This document shows positions 1 to 6,638 of a stretch of DNA of 8,632 nucleotides, one piece after another. The first letter of the stretch is position 1. Every line of letters begins with the position of its first letter. This DNA comes from Syntrophales bacterium (GTDB lineage Bacteria; Desulfobacterota; Syntrophia; Syntrophales; UBA2192), in NCBI GenBank assembly GCA_025454095.1, contig JALOPC010000163.1:1-8632 (forward strand), given 5' to 3'. Made by a program: the position numbers and the translations under genes. The notes under the pieces were generated by a model. That model was not told the DNA's origin. It ran no database searches and was given only the letters and a program-made list of their open reading frames with translations.

Positions 1-438
1 TTCACGAAAGGCGCCGGGTTCGACGTGCTGAGGGGGGAGGTGCGCGATGTGGGCGGGGTTCTCACCCTCGTCGGCGTGGACGACCCGGCGGGGCGCGGCT
101 TCGACTTGAGAGGCCGCAGCGACGGGGAACGCGACCTGATGGCCGGCTTGTCGCGGGACCGCTTTGTCCTGTTTCTGAAGCACCGGCCCGTCATCGAGGA
201 GGAATCGCTGGGGCTCTTCGACCTGCAGCTCTCCGGCCACACGCACCGGGGGCAGATCTTTCCCTTCAACCACGTCGTCGACCTGTATTTTTCCCGCTCC
301 AGCGGGCTTCACGATCTCGGCCACTCCCACATCTACGTGAGCCGCGGTTCGGGAACCTGGGGCCCGCCGATCCGATTCCTCGCCCCGCCGGAGGTGACGG
401 TGATCGAGATCGTCAACCGGAAACGCGCCACGAACTGA
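1..438 (+). CDS. Metallophosphoesterase, C-terminal part (truncated by window edge)
   Basis: The reading frame is open from base 1 and ends with TGA, so the window holds the last 145 residues of a larger protein whose N-terminus lies to the left. The visible part carries the late motifs of the calcineurin-like (YkuE/YaeI-type) metallophosphoesterase family: LKHRP at visible residues 59-63 and the metal-binding GHTHRGQ at 79-85, followed by the YVSRGSGTWGPPIR stretch (112-125) typical of the end of these proteins. The family uses two metal ions bound by His/Asp/Asn to cleave phosphoester or pyrophosphate bonds; some members act on lipid A precursors or other membrane-linked substrates. The N-terminal membrane segments and first metal motifs cannot be seen here, so the substrate is unknown. 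The DUF4301 gene begins 16 nt after the stop, so the two are probably co-transcribed. Confidence 0.85.
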   Translation, partial: FTKGAGFDVLRGEVRDVGGVLTLVGVDDPAGRGFDLRGRSDGERDLMAGLSRDRFVLFLKHRPVIEEESLGLFDLQLSGHTHRGQIFPFNHVVDLYFSRSSGLHDLGHSHIYVSRGSGTWGPPIRFLAPPEVTVIEIVNRKRATN

Positions 439-454
439 GGGAGGTTGCGGTATC

Positions 455-1972
455 ATGCTCAGCCCGTCCGACATCGAATACATCCGTTCCCGGGGCACGA
501 CGGAAGAGAAGATCGCGCGGCAGATCGAGAGGTTCCGGCGGGGCGCAACCGCGGTGACTCTCGACAGGCCGGCCACGGTCGGCGACGGGATCGTCAGGGT
601 TGCCGAGGACGAGAAGCCGCGCCTGGCCGCCCTTCACGACGAGGCGGCCCGGGCCGGGCGCTGCCTCAAGTTCGTCCCCGCATCGGGTGCCGCCACGCGC
701 ATGTTCAAGGACTGGCACGCCGTTCTCAACCGGGGCGGGTTCGGCAGCCGCGCGGAGTTCGACGCCTTCGCGGAGAGCCTGCCGCGCTATGCCTTTTACG
801 GGGATCTGCGCGAGGTCCTGTCGAGAGCCGGGCGCGTCGAGGCGAAGCCCGGAGCCGTCGGCGCGGAGCGGGAGATCCTCGATTTCATCCTCAACGACCG
901 GGGGCTCAACTACGCCTGCAAGCCCAAGGCGCTCCTGAAATTCCATCGGTACGCCGACGCCGCGCGAACGGCCCTGGAGGAACATCTCGTGGAAGCGGCC
1001 CTGTACGTGAAGGACGCGCAGGGCCTCTGCCGCGTTCACGTGACGGTCTCCGCGGAGCACCTGGAGCCGGTGCGGGAATTGATCCGGCAGGTGCGCGGCG
1101 ACCACGAGCGGCGCCTCGGCGTGCGTTACGATATCGGGCTCTCCGTCCAGAGCGAATCCACGGACACGATCGCCGTCGATCTCGACAACCGGCCGTTCCG
1201 TGCGCGCGACGGCCGCCTCCTGTTCCGGCCCGGCGGGCACGGCGCGCTGCTGTACAACCTCCACGCGATCCAGGGGGACATCGTGTTCGTCAAGAACATC
1301 GACAACGTCGTGCCGGACCGCCTCAAGGACACGACGGTCCTCTACAAGAAGATCCTCGGGGGCTGCCTCGTCGCCCTGCAGCGGGAGTTGTTCGGCCGCC
1401 TCCGGGCGCTGTCGGACCCGTCGGCCGGCGAAGCCCCGGTGGACGAGGCCGCCCGGTTCGCTGCCGAGCGCCTGACGTGCCTGCTGCCTCCCGGCTTCGA
1501 GGGCAGGCCGCTCGAAGAGCGCAGGGAGATCCTGATGAATGCCCTCGACAGACCTCTGCGCGTCTGCGGCATGGTGAAGAACGAGGGGGAACCGGGCGGG
1601 GGGCCCTTCTGGGTGAGAGACCCGGACGGCGGGTGTTCGCTGCAGATCGTCGAGGAGGTCCAGGTGGACAGGAAAAAAACGGGGCAGGCCGACCTCTGGG
1701 CCTCGTCCACCCACTTCAACCCCGTCGACCTCGTCTGCGGGGTGCGCGATTTCCGGGGACGTCCCTTCGATCTCGAACGGTTCGTGGCCGCCGATCAGGT
1801 GTTCATCTCGGTCAAGTCGCACGAGGGCAGGGACATCAAGGCCCTCGAGCTGCCCGGCCTGTGGAACGGATCCATGGCCCGCTGGCACACCGTGTTCGTC
1901 GAGGTCCCTGTCGAGACCTTCAACCCCGTGAAGACCGTCGACGACCTGCTGCGCCCGGCGCATCGGCCCTGA
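455..1972 (+). CDS. DUF4301 family protein, possible nucleotidyltransferase-like fold
   Basis: The 505-residue product matches the DUF4301 family, which has no established function. The ATG at 455 is chosen because GAGGGAGG (437-444) lies 10 nt before it, overlapping the stop of the phosphoesterase gene. Visible blocks are FVPASGAATRMF (73-84), KPKALLKFH (157-165), RPGGHGALL (258-266), VFVKNIDNV (277-285), VKNEGEPGGGPFW (374-386) and SSTHFNPVDLVCG (417-429). The first block resembles the glycine-rich G-x-(A/T)-T-R-M nucleotide-binding loop of NDP-sugar pyrophosphorylases, and the GGHG and NIDN blocks resemble their later sugar- and metal-binding motifs, so a nucleotidyltransferase-type activity is a reasonable inference, not an established fact. 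There is no signal peptide or membrane segment, so the protein is likely cytoplasmic. An intrinsic terminator follows 33 nt after the stop. Family assignment is fairly sure; function is open. Confidence 0.85.
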   Translation: MLSPSDIEYIRSRGTTEEKIARQIERFRRGATAVTLDRPATVGDGIVRVAEDEKPRLAALHDEAARAGRCLKFVPASGAATRMFKDWHAVLNRGGFGSRAEFDAFAESLPRYAFYGDLREVLSRAGRVEAKPGAVGAEREILDFILNDRGLNYACKPKALLKFHRYADAARTALEEHLVEAALYVKDAQGLCRVHVTVSAEHLEPVRELIRQVRGDHERRLGVRYDIGLSVQSESTDTIAVDLDNRPFRARDGRLLFRPGGHGALLYNLHAIQGDIVFVKNIDNVVPDRLKDTTVLYKKILGGCLVALQRELFGRLRALSDPSAGEAPVDEAARFAAERLTCLLPPGFEGRPLEERREILMNALDRPLRVCGMVKNEGEPGGGPFWVRDPDGGCSLQIVEEVQVDRKKTGQADLWASSTHFNPVDLVCGVRDFRGRPFDLERFVAADQVFISVKSHEGRDIKALELPGLWNGSMARWHTVFVEVPVETFNPVKTVDDLLRPAHRP

Positions 1973-2005
1973 GAACGGTTCGAGGGTAAAGTTAAAAGTG
2001 AAGAG

Positions 2006-2041
2006 AAAAAAAGGATCGGGATGCCTCCCGATCCTTTTTAT
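2006..2041. terminator. Bidirectional intrinsic terminator between convergent genes
   Basis: A perfect inverted repeat pairs AAAAAGGATCGGGA (2008-2021) with its complement (2026-2039) around a TGCC loop. The A-run on the left and T-run on the right give each strand a U-tract after the GC-rich stem. It lies 33 nt after the DUF4301 stop and 43 nt after the stop of the minus-strand ThiI-like gene, so it can end both converging transcripts. Confidence 0.9.
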
Positions 2042-2046
2042 TCTCT

Positions 2047-2074
2047 ACCCGATACCCGATCCCCTAGACCCGAT
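2047..2074. repeat. Three short ACCCGAT copies next to the terminator
   Basis: ACCCGAT occurs at 2047-2053, immediately again at 2054-2060, and once more at 2068-2074 after a 7-base spacer. It fills most of the short gap between the terminator and the stop codon of the ThiI-like gene. No coding function is possible here; it may be a decayed micro-repeat of the kind often found between convergent genes. Confidence 0.4.
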
Positions 2075-2083
2075 TCCCTGTTT

Positions 2084-3085
2084 TCAGATCATCTTGGCCT
2101 GCAACTCCGTCTTGTCTGCCGGGGCGACGAGCAGGAACGACGTCTCGCCGCCGCGCCGGCACTTCACGGTGACTTCAGCCGCGTCTTTCGGCGCGTCTCC
2201 GTAGGCTGCGCAGATGGCGGCGGCCGAGCGGCAGATCTCCTCCGGCCCGCCCCCGGGAAGCATGCAGAGCGGTCCCGGGAAGTCGCGCATCTGGAAGACG
2301 GCGTCCTGTTCGTCGACGAGGGACTCGAGCGACTGGTTGTCCTTCTTGTTTCTCCCGACGATCACCTTGTGCCGCTCGTCGATCCGAATGTGGCGCCCGG
2401 CGCTCAACAGTTCCAGGTCCCGCGTCGTGAAGTCGACACGGCGTTCGAACAGGTCCTTGAGGCGCCTCGAAAACATGGGGTCCGTCAGGAGGCAGCCCCC
2501 GGCCGGGTTCGAGTACGACGTGATGCCGTACCGTTCGGCCATCTCCATCTGCCGCTTGCGGCCGCGGCCCGAAATGTCGAGGAGGCGCTCCCGGTCCACC
2601 TTGCCTTCCCGTTCCGGCAGGGTCTCGGGAAGCAGCCGCGCCGACAGGGGGCGGAGGGTGCGGTCCGCGTATCCCGAGTTTTTCGCCACGACGTGCAGCA
2701 TCTGCCGGCTCTGCGACATGGGCCGCTGTCCCAGGACCTCCCCGGTGAAGACAAAATCGTACCCCAGCTCCTCCATCTTGTCCCCGGCGATCCGGAGCAT
2801 GAGGGTGTGACAGTCGATGCAGGGGTTCATGTTTTTCCCGTACCCGTAGCGCGGTGCTCTCACGACGCGGAGATGTTCCTCGGTGATGTCGAGGACCCGA
2901 AGCGGCAGGCCGATCATGTCGGCCGCCGCGCGCGCCTTTCCGGCGCCGAAAAACGGGGTGCGGAAGGTCAGGCCCAGCACCTCGATCCCCTGCTCCTGGA
3001 TCAGCTTGACCGAGACGATGCTGTCGAGGCCTCCCGAAAAGAGGGCGATGGCCTTCACGGCTTTCTTCGTTTCCATGGCAGACAA
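2084..3085 (-). CDS. ThiI/MnmA-like ATP-pyrophosphatase (tRNA thiolation-type) with NFACT-R_2-like C-terminus
   Basis: The product is 333 residues if started at the TTG at 3085. The N-terminal half is a PP-loop ATPase: SGGLDS at residues 17-22 is the ATP-pyrophosphate-binding loop used by ThiI, MnmA and TtcA to adenylate a tRNA base. Conserved cysteines in NPCIDCH (87-93) and GGCLLTD (196-202) sit where MnmA/ThiI-type enzymes keep sulfur-handling residues, and TGEVLGQRPMSQ (114-125) is a typical ThiI-like block. The C-terminal part, with HIRIDERHKVIVGRNK (232-247), resembles the NFACT-R_2 RNA-binding domain. The THUMP and rhodanese domains of classical ThiI are absent, so the exact base modified is unknown. 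Start choice: AAAGG lies 10 nt before the TTG but 19 nt before the ATG at 3076, which favours TTG; ATG would remove only three residues. It lies 66 nt downstream of the LysM gene on the same strand and probably shares its transcript. Confidence 0.8.
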   Translation of the reverse strand: MSAMETKKAVKAIALFSGGLDSIVSVKLIQEQGIEVLGLTFRTPFFGAGKARAAADMIGLPLRVLDITEEHLRVVRAPRYGYGKNMNPCIDCHTLMLRIAGDKMEELGYDFVFTGEVLGQRPMSQSRQMLHVVAKNSGYADRTLRPLSARLLPETLPEREGKVDRERLLDISGRGRKRQMEMAERYGITSYSNPAGGCLLTDPMFSRRLKDLFERRVDFTTRDLELLSAGRHIRIDERHKVIVGRNKKDNQSLESLVDEQDAVFQMRDFPGPLCMLPGGGPEEICRSAAAICAAYGDAPKDAAEVTVKCRRGGETSFLLVAPADKTELQAKMI

Positions 3086-3151
3086 CGTATACGTACCTTT
3101 CGACTTCAGTTCTTCCTATCTTGCGAACTTCTGAACGTCCATTCTTTCAGC

Positions 3152-4700
3152 TCAGTACAGGACGATCCTGCGGTTCCAGCGCTCGCGGATAAAGGCGCAG
3201 ATCCCGCGGTCCGCGTCGTCGGGGACGAGATAAAGCGTACCCCCCGCGGACGTGATCCTGAAGGCGCTGAGCGTGAGCGCCCACCGGGGCGGGTCCTCGC
3301 CCCCGGGCGGCCGAAATTCCTCCGTCTCCGAGGCGTACGGGACATCGAGTCCCTTGAGCACTTTTTCGACGACGGTCTTCCTGTCGTCGCCGCCCGCGAT
3401 CAGGATCAGGCCCATTCCCCGCTCGTTGAGCTTGACCTGGACGGGGGATGGCAGGTCGCCGACGTGGATCATGACCGTCCGGGCGCCGATCTGCACGGAG
3501 TAATCCGTGCGCAGCGCACGGGGCCCTCCTTCGGTCAAGGCGTCCGGGATCGGGATCTGCTGATCCCGCTTGTAGGCATACCCGAGCGCGTCGAGCAGCG
3601 AGCCGGCGAATACCCGGTTGCCTCCGGTCTGCAGGACGGGGACCTCGGCGGGGGCCGGGGTTTCCTGCCGGTCGCGAAGGGTCCCGCTTCCCTCGTCGAT
3701 TTCGAGGATGGCGACCCCCTTGCCCTCGGCATACCGGGCAAGAGGCGCCGGGATCGGCGGGGAGTGCGTCGGTGCACGGAAGATGCCGGCCAGAATGCGT
3801 TCCGCACCGTCGGACGATCTGCGGGCGAGGATCCAGTCCGCGCGGAGCGCGAGGCCTGTGGACGTCCCCAGCGACAGGGCCGCTTCGCGTTTTCGGAACA
3901 CGTAGTCCCTCGAGGCGCCGAACAGGCGCTCCATCGCGGAAAAGACCCCGTCCCCCGGGTCGTTCAGCACGGTGAAGTTTCCCCAGCGGGCGCGAACGAG
4001 GTCCGTCGTTCCGTCGGGTATCCGGCGCCCGAAATCCAGGAAGATCCGGCTGCCGTCGTCTAGCTCCGCCATGGGGATGTCGGCGCAGTCGACGGCGAGG
4101 TGTTCCGTCTCGGTGAGCGGCACAAAGTATTTGCCGCTGCGGACGAGCGAGCCGCCGGAGCGCCTCACGACCGCCGAGACGATGTCCAGCTCGCGATCGG
4201 TGGGGCAGCAGCAGCGCCTGCCCGGGGTAGATCCGGTCCGGGTCGGAAAGACCGGGGTTGAGCTTCCTGACGAGCCGGATCCACTCGGCCATCTCGCCTG
4301 CCGCGATTCCCAGCCGGGCGTGAAGAATCTGCGAGAGGGTGTCCCCCCTGCGCACGACATAGGCCGGCTCGCCCGGTGTGCCGCCGAGTCTGGGCAGCGC
4401 GATCCGCTGGCCGGGATAGATCCGGTCGGGGTTGCGGATCTGGGGGTTGAGCTGCCTGAGCTGCCGGCGAACCGAGGCCGACTCCGCCGCGGGCTTGCCG
4501 AGCTTTCTCCGGATGATCGTCGAGAGGTTGTCTCCCTTCTGCACGATGTAGACGGGCGGGCTGCTCATGGCCGCCGCTTTCTTTTTCAAGACCAGGTGGG
4601 CCGTGTCTTCCTGGGAGAGCGAAACGGGCGGGGCGGAAAGGAGAGCGAGCCCTGCCAGAACGAAACAGGCAGCGCCCAGGCGCAACGTCCGTGGATGCAT
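3152..4700 (-). pseudogene. Exported protein with two LysM domains, interrupted by a +1 frameshift
   Basis: Translation from the ATG at 4700 (GGAGG eight nt upstream) gives a signal peptide-like start (residues 1-29, basic then a hydrophobic AACFVLAGLALL core) and two LysM domains: about residues 49-103 (YIVQKGDNLS ... RIYPGQRIALP) and 113-166 (YVVRRGDTLSQ ... RIYPGQALLLP). LysM domains bind peptidoglycan glycan chains, so the protein should act in the periplasm or envelope. Right after LLLP the frame breaks: the continuation TDRELDIVSAVV is in another frame, and dropping one C from the CCCC run (4202-4205) restores a 515-residue protein. The remaining 349 residues form an unrecognised domain with regular alpha/beta character (ARWGNFTVLN, GLILIAGGDD, ends RRIVLY). 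Without the correction, translation drifts into an arginine/proline-rich sequence to a stop at 3147. A recent mutation, sequencing error or a phase-variable site are all possible. The sigma-70 promoter is just upstream, the ThiI-like gene just downstream. Confidence 0.8.
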
Positions 4701-4735
4701 GTGCGAAACCTCCGACGGCAACGGCGTCGGGCGGT

Positions 4736-4764
4736 ATCTTACCCGCCGCCCCGTGGAATGTCAA
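4736..4764 (-). promoter_or_regulatory. Sigma-70 promoter for the LysM / ThiI-like unit
   Basis: On the minus strand, a perfect TTGACA (4759-4764) is followed after exactly 17 bases by TAAGAT (4736-4741, four of six consensus bases). The start should be near 4729, leaving a leader of about 29 nt that carries the GGAGG ribosome-binding site of the LysM gene. The promoter lies downstream of the acyl-CoA dehydrogenase terminator, so it makes this an independent transcription unit. Confidence 0.7.
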
Positions 4765-4765
4765 A

Positions 4766-4777
4766 CGCCGATCGGCG
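4766..4777. promoter_or_regulatory. Perfect 12-bp palindrome abutting the -35 box
   Basis: CGCCGATCGGCG is self-complementary over 12 bases and ends one base from the -35 hexamer of the LysM promoter. Its position would suit an operator for an activator or repressor, but GC-rich palindromes arise easily in this genome, so function is uncertain. Confidence 0.3.
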
Positions 4778-4780
4778 GGC

Positions 4781-4813
4781 AAAAAAAGAGCCGTGGCTCG
4801 TTCGAGCCACGGC
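4781..4813 (-). terminator. Intrinsic terminator of the acyl-CoA dehydrogenase gene
   Basis: GCCGTGGCTCG (4790-4800) pairs perfectly with 4803-4813, and on the minus strand the stem is followed by TC and a run of seven T (complement of 4781-4787). It starts 29 nt after the dehydrogenase stop, on the correct strand, and separates that gene from the LysM promoter. Confidence 0.9.
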
Positions 4814-4841
4814 CCCCGTTTGTTCGCGAAAGGTTAAAGGA

Positions 4842-6032
4842 TTACATGCCGCTCTTGAAGTTGTCCCTCATCAGCTCGCGGGCGATGATCATGCGGCGGA
4901 TTTCGGAGGTGCCGGCGCCGATCTCCCACAGCTTCTGATCCAGGAAGTGACGGGTCACGCCGTACTCGGTGCAGTAGCCGTAACCGCCGTGGATCTGGAT
5001 GGCGTCGAGACCGATCTTCGTGCCAACCTCGCCGCAGTACAGCAGGGAGGCCGCGGCCATGCGGTCGAGGTCCGTGCCCTTGCCGCCGGACTTGTTCGTC
5101 AGCGTGTCGCAGTAGGCGGCGGCGCTGTAGGCCATCCAGCGGGAGGCCTTGTAGCCGCAGTACATGTTCGCCAGCTTCTCCTGGATCGACTGGAAGGAGG
5201 CGATGGGCTTGCCGAACTGTACGCGCTCCTGGGAGTACTTCAGGGAGAGCTCGAGGCAGCTTCTCATCGAGCCGAGGGTGCAGCCCGACAGCGTGATGCG
5301 CTCGGTGCAGAGGCCGGAGGTCAGAACGGCCACGCCCTTGTTCAGGCCGCCGATCAGGTACTCTTCGGGAAGTTCCATGTCCTCGAAGGTCACCAGACCC
5401 GTGGGGGAGGTCCTCATGCCCCACTTCTTGATCTTCTCGACGGACCAGCCCTTCTGCTTCTTGGGGTAGCACATGAACGTGGAGATGCCGTGGGGGCCCT
5501 TCTCGGGGTCGGTCTTCGCGTAGAACACCATGAAGTCGGCCAGCGGTCCGTTGGTGATGAAAATCTTGCTGCCGTTGATGATCCACTTGTCGCCCTTCTT
5601 GACGGCCTTGGTCGCCATGCTCATGGCGTCGGAGCCGGCGTTGGGCTCGGTGATGCCGAGGCATCCGATGTACTCGCCCGTGCAGGACTTGGGCAGGACG
5701 TCCAGCTTCTGCTTCTCCGTCGCGTTGCGGCGGAAGTTGTCGAAGCACAGCGTCTGGCTGGCGCCGACGGTCATGGAGAGAGCGTTGCTCACGCGGGCGA
5801 TCGTTTCATAGGCCAGCAGGGTTTCCACGTAGCCCATGGCGGCTCCGCCGTACTTCTCCTCGAACACGATGCCGTTGATACCCAGGTTGGCGGTCTCCTT
5901 GAAGAGGCCCTCGGGCATCACGTCCAGTTCGTACGCATGCTCCATCTGGGGCTCGAGCCACGTGACGGCCCATTTGTACACGCTGTCCTCGAGCATCTTT
6001 TGTTCTTCGGTGAAATTGAAATTCAACGCCAT
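4842..6032 (-). CDS. Acyl-CoA dehydrogenase (isovaleryl-CoA dehydrogenase-like active site)
   Basis: The 396-residue protein has the normal length and three-part fold of FAD-dependent acyl-CoA dehydrogenases: alpha-helical N-domain (about 6-118), beta middle domain (122-220) and helical C-domain (230-385). Signature one is CLGITEPNAGSD (124-135), followed by WIINGSKIFITN (150-161); signature two is IHGGYGYCTEYGVTRHFLD (347-365). The enzyme should form a trans-2-enoyl-CoA and pass electrons to electron transfer flavoprotein in the cytoplasm. The catalytic base is probably Glu244 in TERITLSG, as in isovaleryl-CoA dehydrogenase, because the position of the medium-chain enzyme's glutamate is Ala373 in IGAGTSEIRR. 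Substrate (branched, short or cyclic acyl-CoA) cannot be fixed. The ATG at 6032 is preferred over the TTG six bases upstream because GGGAGG lies 9 nt before it. It is monocistronic: own promoter and own terminator, with no ETF or thiolase gene adjacent. Confidence 0.93.
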   Translation of the reverse strand: MALNFNFTEEQKMLEDSVYKWAVTWLEPQMEHAYELDVMPEGLFKETANLGINGIVFEEKYGGAAMGYVETLLAYETIARVSNALSMTVGASQTLCFDNFRRNATEKQKLDVLPKSCTGEYIGCLGITEPNAGSDAMSMATKAVKKGDKWIINGSKIFITNGPLADFMVFYAKTDPEKGPHGISTFMCYPKKQKGWSVEKIKKWGMRTSPTGLVTFEDMELPEEYLIGGLNKGVAVLTSGLCTERITLSGCTLGSMRSCLELSLKYSQERVQFGKPIASFQSIQEKLANMYCGYKASRWMAYSAAAYCDTLTNKSGGKGTDLDRMAAASLLYCGEVGTKIGLDAIQIHGGYGYCTEYGVTRHFLDQKLWEIGAGTSEIRRMIIARELMRDNFKSGM

Positions 6033-6228
6033 AACCAACTACCTCCCTTTCTTAAAATTTGGCCCCAAAGCGCGAATTACGGATTTCCTGTGCTAGCGCA
6101 TAGCGTGAGCCTCTGGTGTAAATCGCCTGGGGTGTTCCTCTCTCTGTCTGTCTCAGGCGTGAAGCGGAAACGGTGGGGAATGTCTGCCCGAATGCTCTGC
6201 AACGGACATTCGAGCGGCCTGACAAAAC
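6033..6228 (-). promoter_or_regulatory. Long 5' leader of the acyl-CoA dehydrogenase mRNA
   Basis: If transcription starts about seven bases after the -10 box, the leader is near 195 nt, long for a single metabolic gene. It contains a CGCCTG/CAGGCG pair (6124-6129 with 6154-6159) around a CT-rich loop, and a small set of mutually exclusive pairings at 6178-6212. The GGGAGG ribosome-binding site is at 6042-6047. I recognise no known riboswitch class, and the ORFs that cross it have improbable arginine-rich translations. Confidence 0.4.
6178..6212. repeat. Alternative hairpin pairings in the dehydrogenase leader
   Basis: GACATTC (6205-6211) is exactly complementary to GAATGTC (6178-6184), while the overlapping CATTCG (6207-6212) is exactly complementary to CGAATG (6189-6194). 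Only one pair can form at a time. The element is within the first 50 nt of the predicted leader. Stems of six or seven bases can arise by chance. Confidence 0.3.
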
Positions 6229-6234
6229 GTGTGA

Positions 6235-6263
6235 CCTATACATAAATGCGGCCGTTCTGTCAA
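6235..6263 (-). promoter_or_regulatory. Sigma-70 promoter for the acyl-CoA dehydrogenase
   Basis: On the minus strand, a perfect TTGACA (6258-6263) is followed after 17 bases by TATAGG (6235-6240, four of six). It is the best sigma-70 match upstream of the gene and has the same layout as the LysM promoter. Transcription should start near 6228. Confidence 0.65.
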
Positions 6264-6392
6264 GGTTAAAAACACCTCCCGGCGGGGAAATTCGCCGCCT
6301 TTCCCGTCGGCGCGGCCTGCGCCGCGGAAGATCCCGCCGTTTCGCACGGGGCCGATTCGGGAACCGATCGCGGCGCTCGTTTCCGCCACATG

Positions 6393-6441
6393 AGCGTACG
6401 TGCGAAAAAAGAACGCATGGTTCGCATATCGCACATACGCT
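6393..6441. repeat. 13-bp inverted repeat with nested stem
   Basis: AGCGTACGTGCGA (6393-6405) faces TCGCACATACGCT (6429-6441), complementary at 12 of 13 positions, around a 23-base spacer that contains a nested GAAC/GTTC pair (6411-6414 with 6419-6422). Several TGCG/CGCA copies lie inside. It lies about 130 bp upstream of the dehydrogenase promoter and about 200 bp upstream of the sigma-54-type element, so it could be an operator for either, or an RNA hairpin. Confidence 0.45.
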
Positions 6442-6484
6442 GAACGCCATCCCAGGCTGTCTTGCCGGAAATTGAACGTTTTAT

Positions 6485-6499
6485 GTGCAGAATGTGCAC
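6485..6499. promoter_or_regulatory. GTGCA-N5-TGCAC dyad, candidate enhancer site
   Basis: GTGCA (6485-6489) and TGCAC (6495-6499) form a perfect dyad with a five-base spacer. Its centre is about 148 bp upstream of the -24 element at 6640, the usual distance for the binding site of a sigma-54 activator (bacterial enhancer-binding protein). No matching regulator gene is in the window. Confidence 0.35.
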
Positions 6500-6574
6500 G
6501 ATTTGGCCCGGCCGATCAGGATTCCGATCCTGGCGGATATTTCTCCGGCAATGCGAGGTTTTTTTCAAGGCATT

Positions 6575-6587
6575 GAATTAGTTGATG
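6575..6587 (-). promoter_or_regulatory. IHF-like core site
   Basis: The minus strand reads CATCAACTAATTC, which keeps the ATCAA-N4-TT core of the IHF consensus but misses both degenerate end positions. It lies between the dyad and the sigma-54-type element, about 52-64 bp upstream of the -24 box, where DNA bending by IHF commonly helps sigma-54 promoters. On sequence alone this is weak. Confidence 0.25.
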
Positions 6588-6638
6588 TATATGCGGCATT
6601 GCGCCCGCCTTCTGTTTTTGGGGCGCGGTAATTTGTCA

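Noticed and set aside
413..1963. Long antisense frame (516 codons) opposite the DUF4301 gene, and a 514-codon plus-strand frame at 445-1989
   Set aside because: Both are low-complexity Arg/Gly/Pro-rich translations without family motifs; they are open only because stops are rare in GC-rich DNA. The 455-1972 frame has the ribosome-binding site and the family motifs.
2021..4063. 680-codon plus-strand frame opposite the ThiI-like and LysM genes
   Set aside because: It begins inside the terminator, has no recognisable domain and is the complement of two well-supported minus-strand genes.
3972..6245. 757-codon plus-strand frame opposite the LysM and acyl-CoA dehydrogenase genes
   Set aside because: His/Gly/Val-rich antisense shadow that runs through a terminator and a promoter; no protein family signal.
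6052..6450. Minus-strand frames in the dehydrogenase upstream region
   Set aside because: They cross the sigma-70 promoter, the translations are Arg/Ser/Pro-rich, and there is no ribosome-binding site at their starts.
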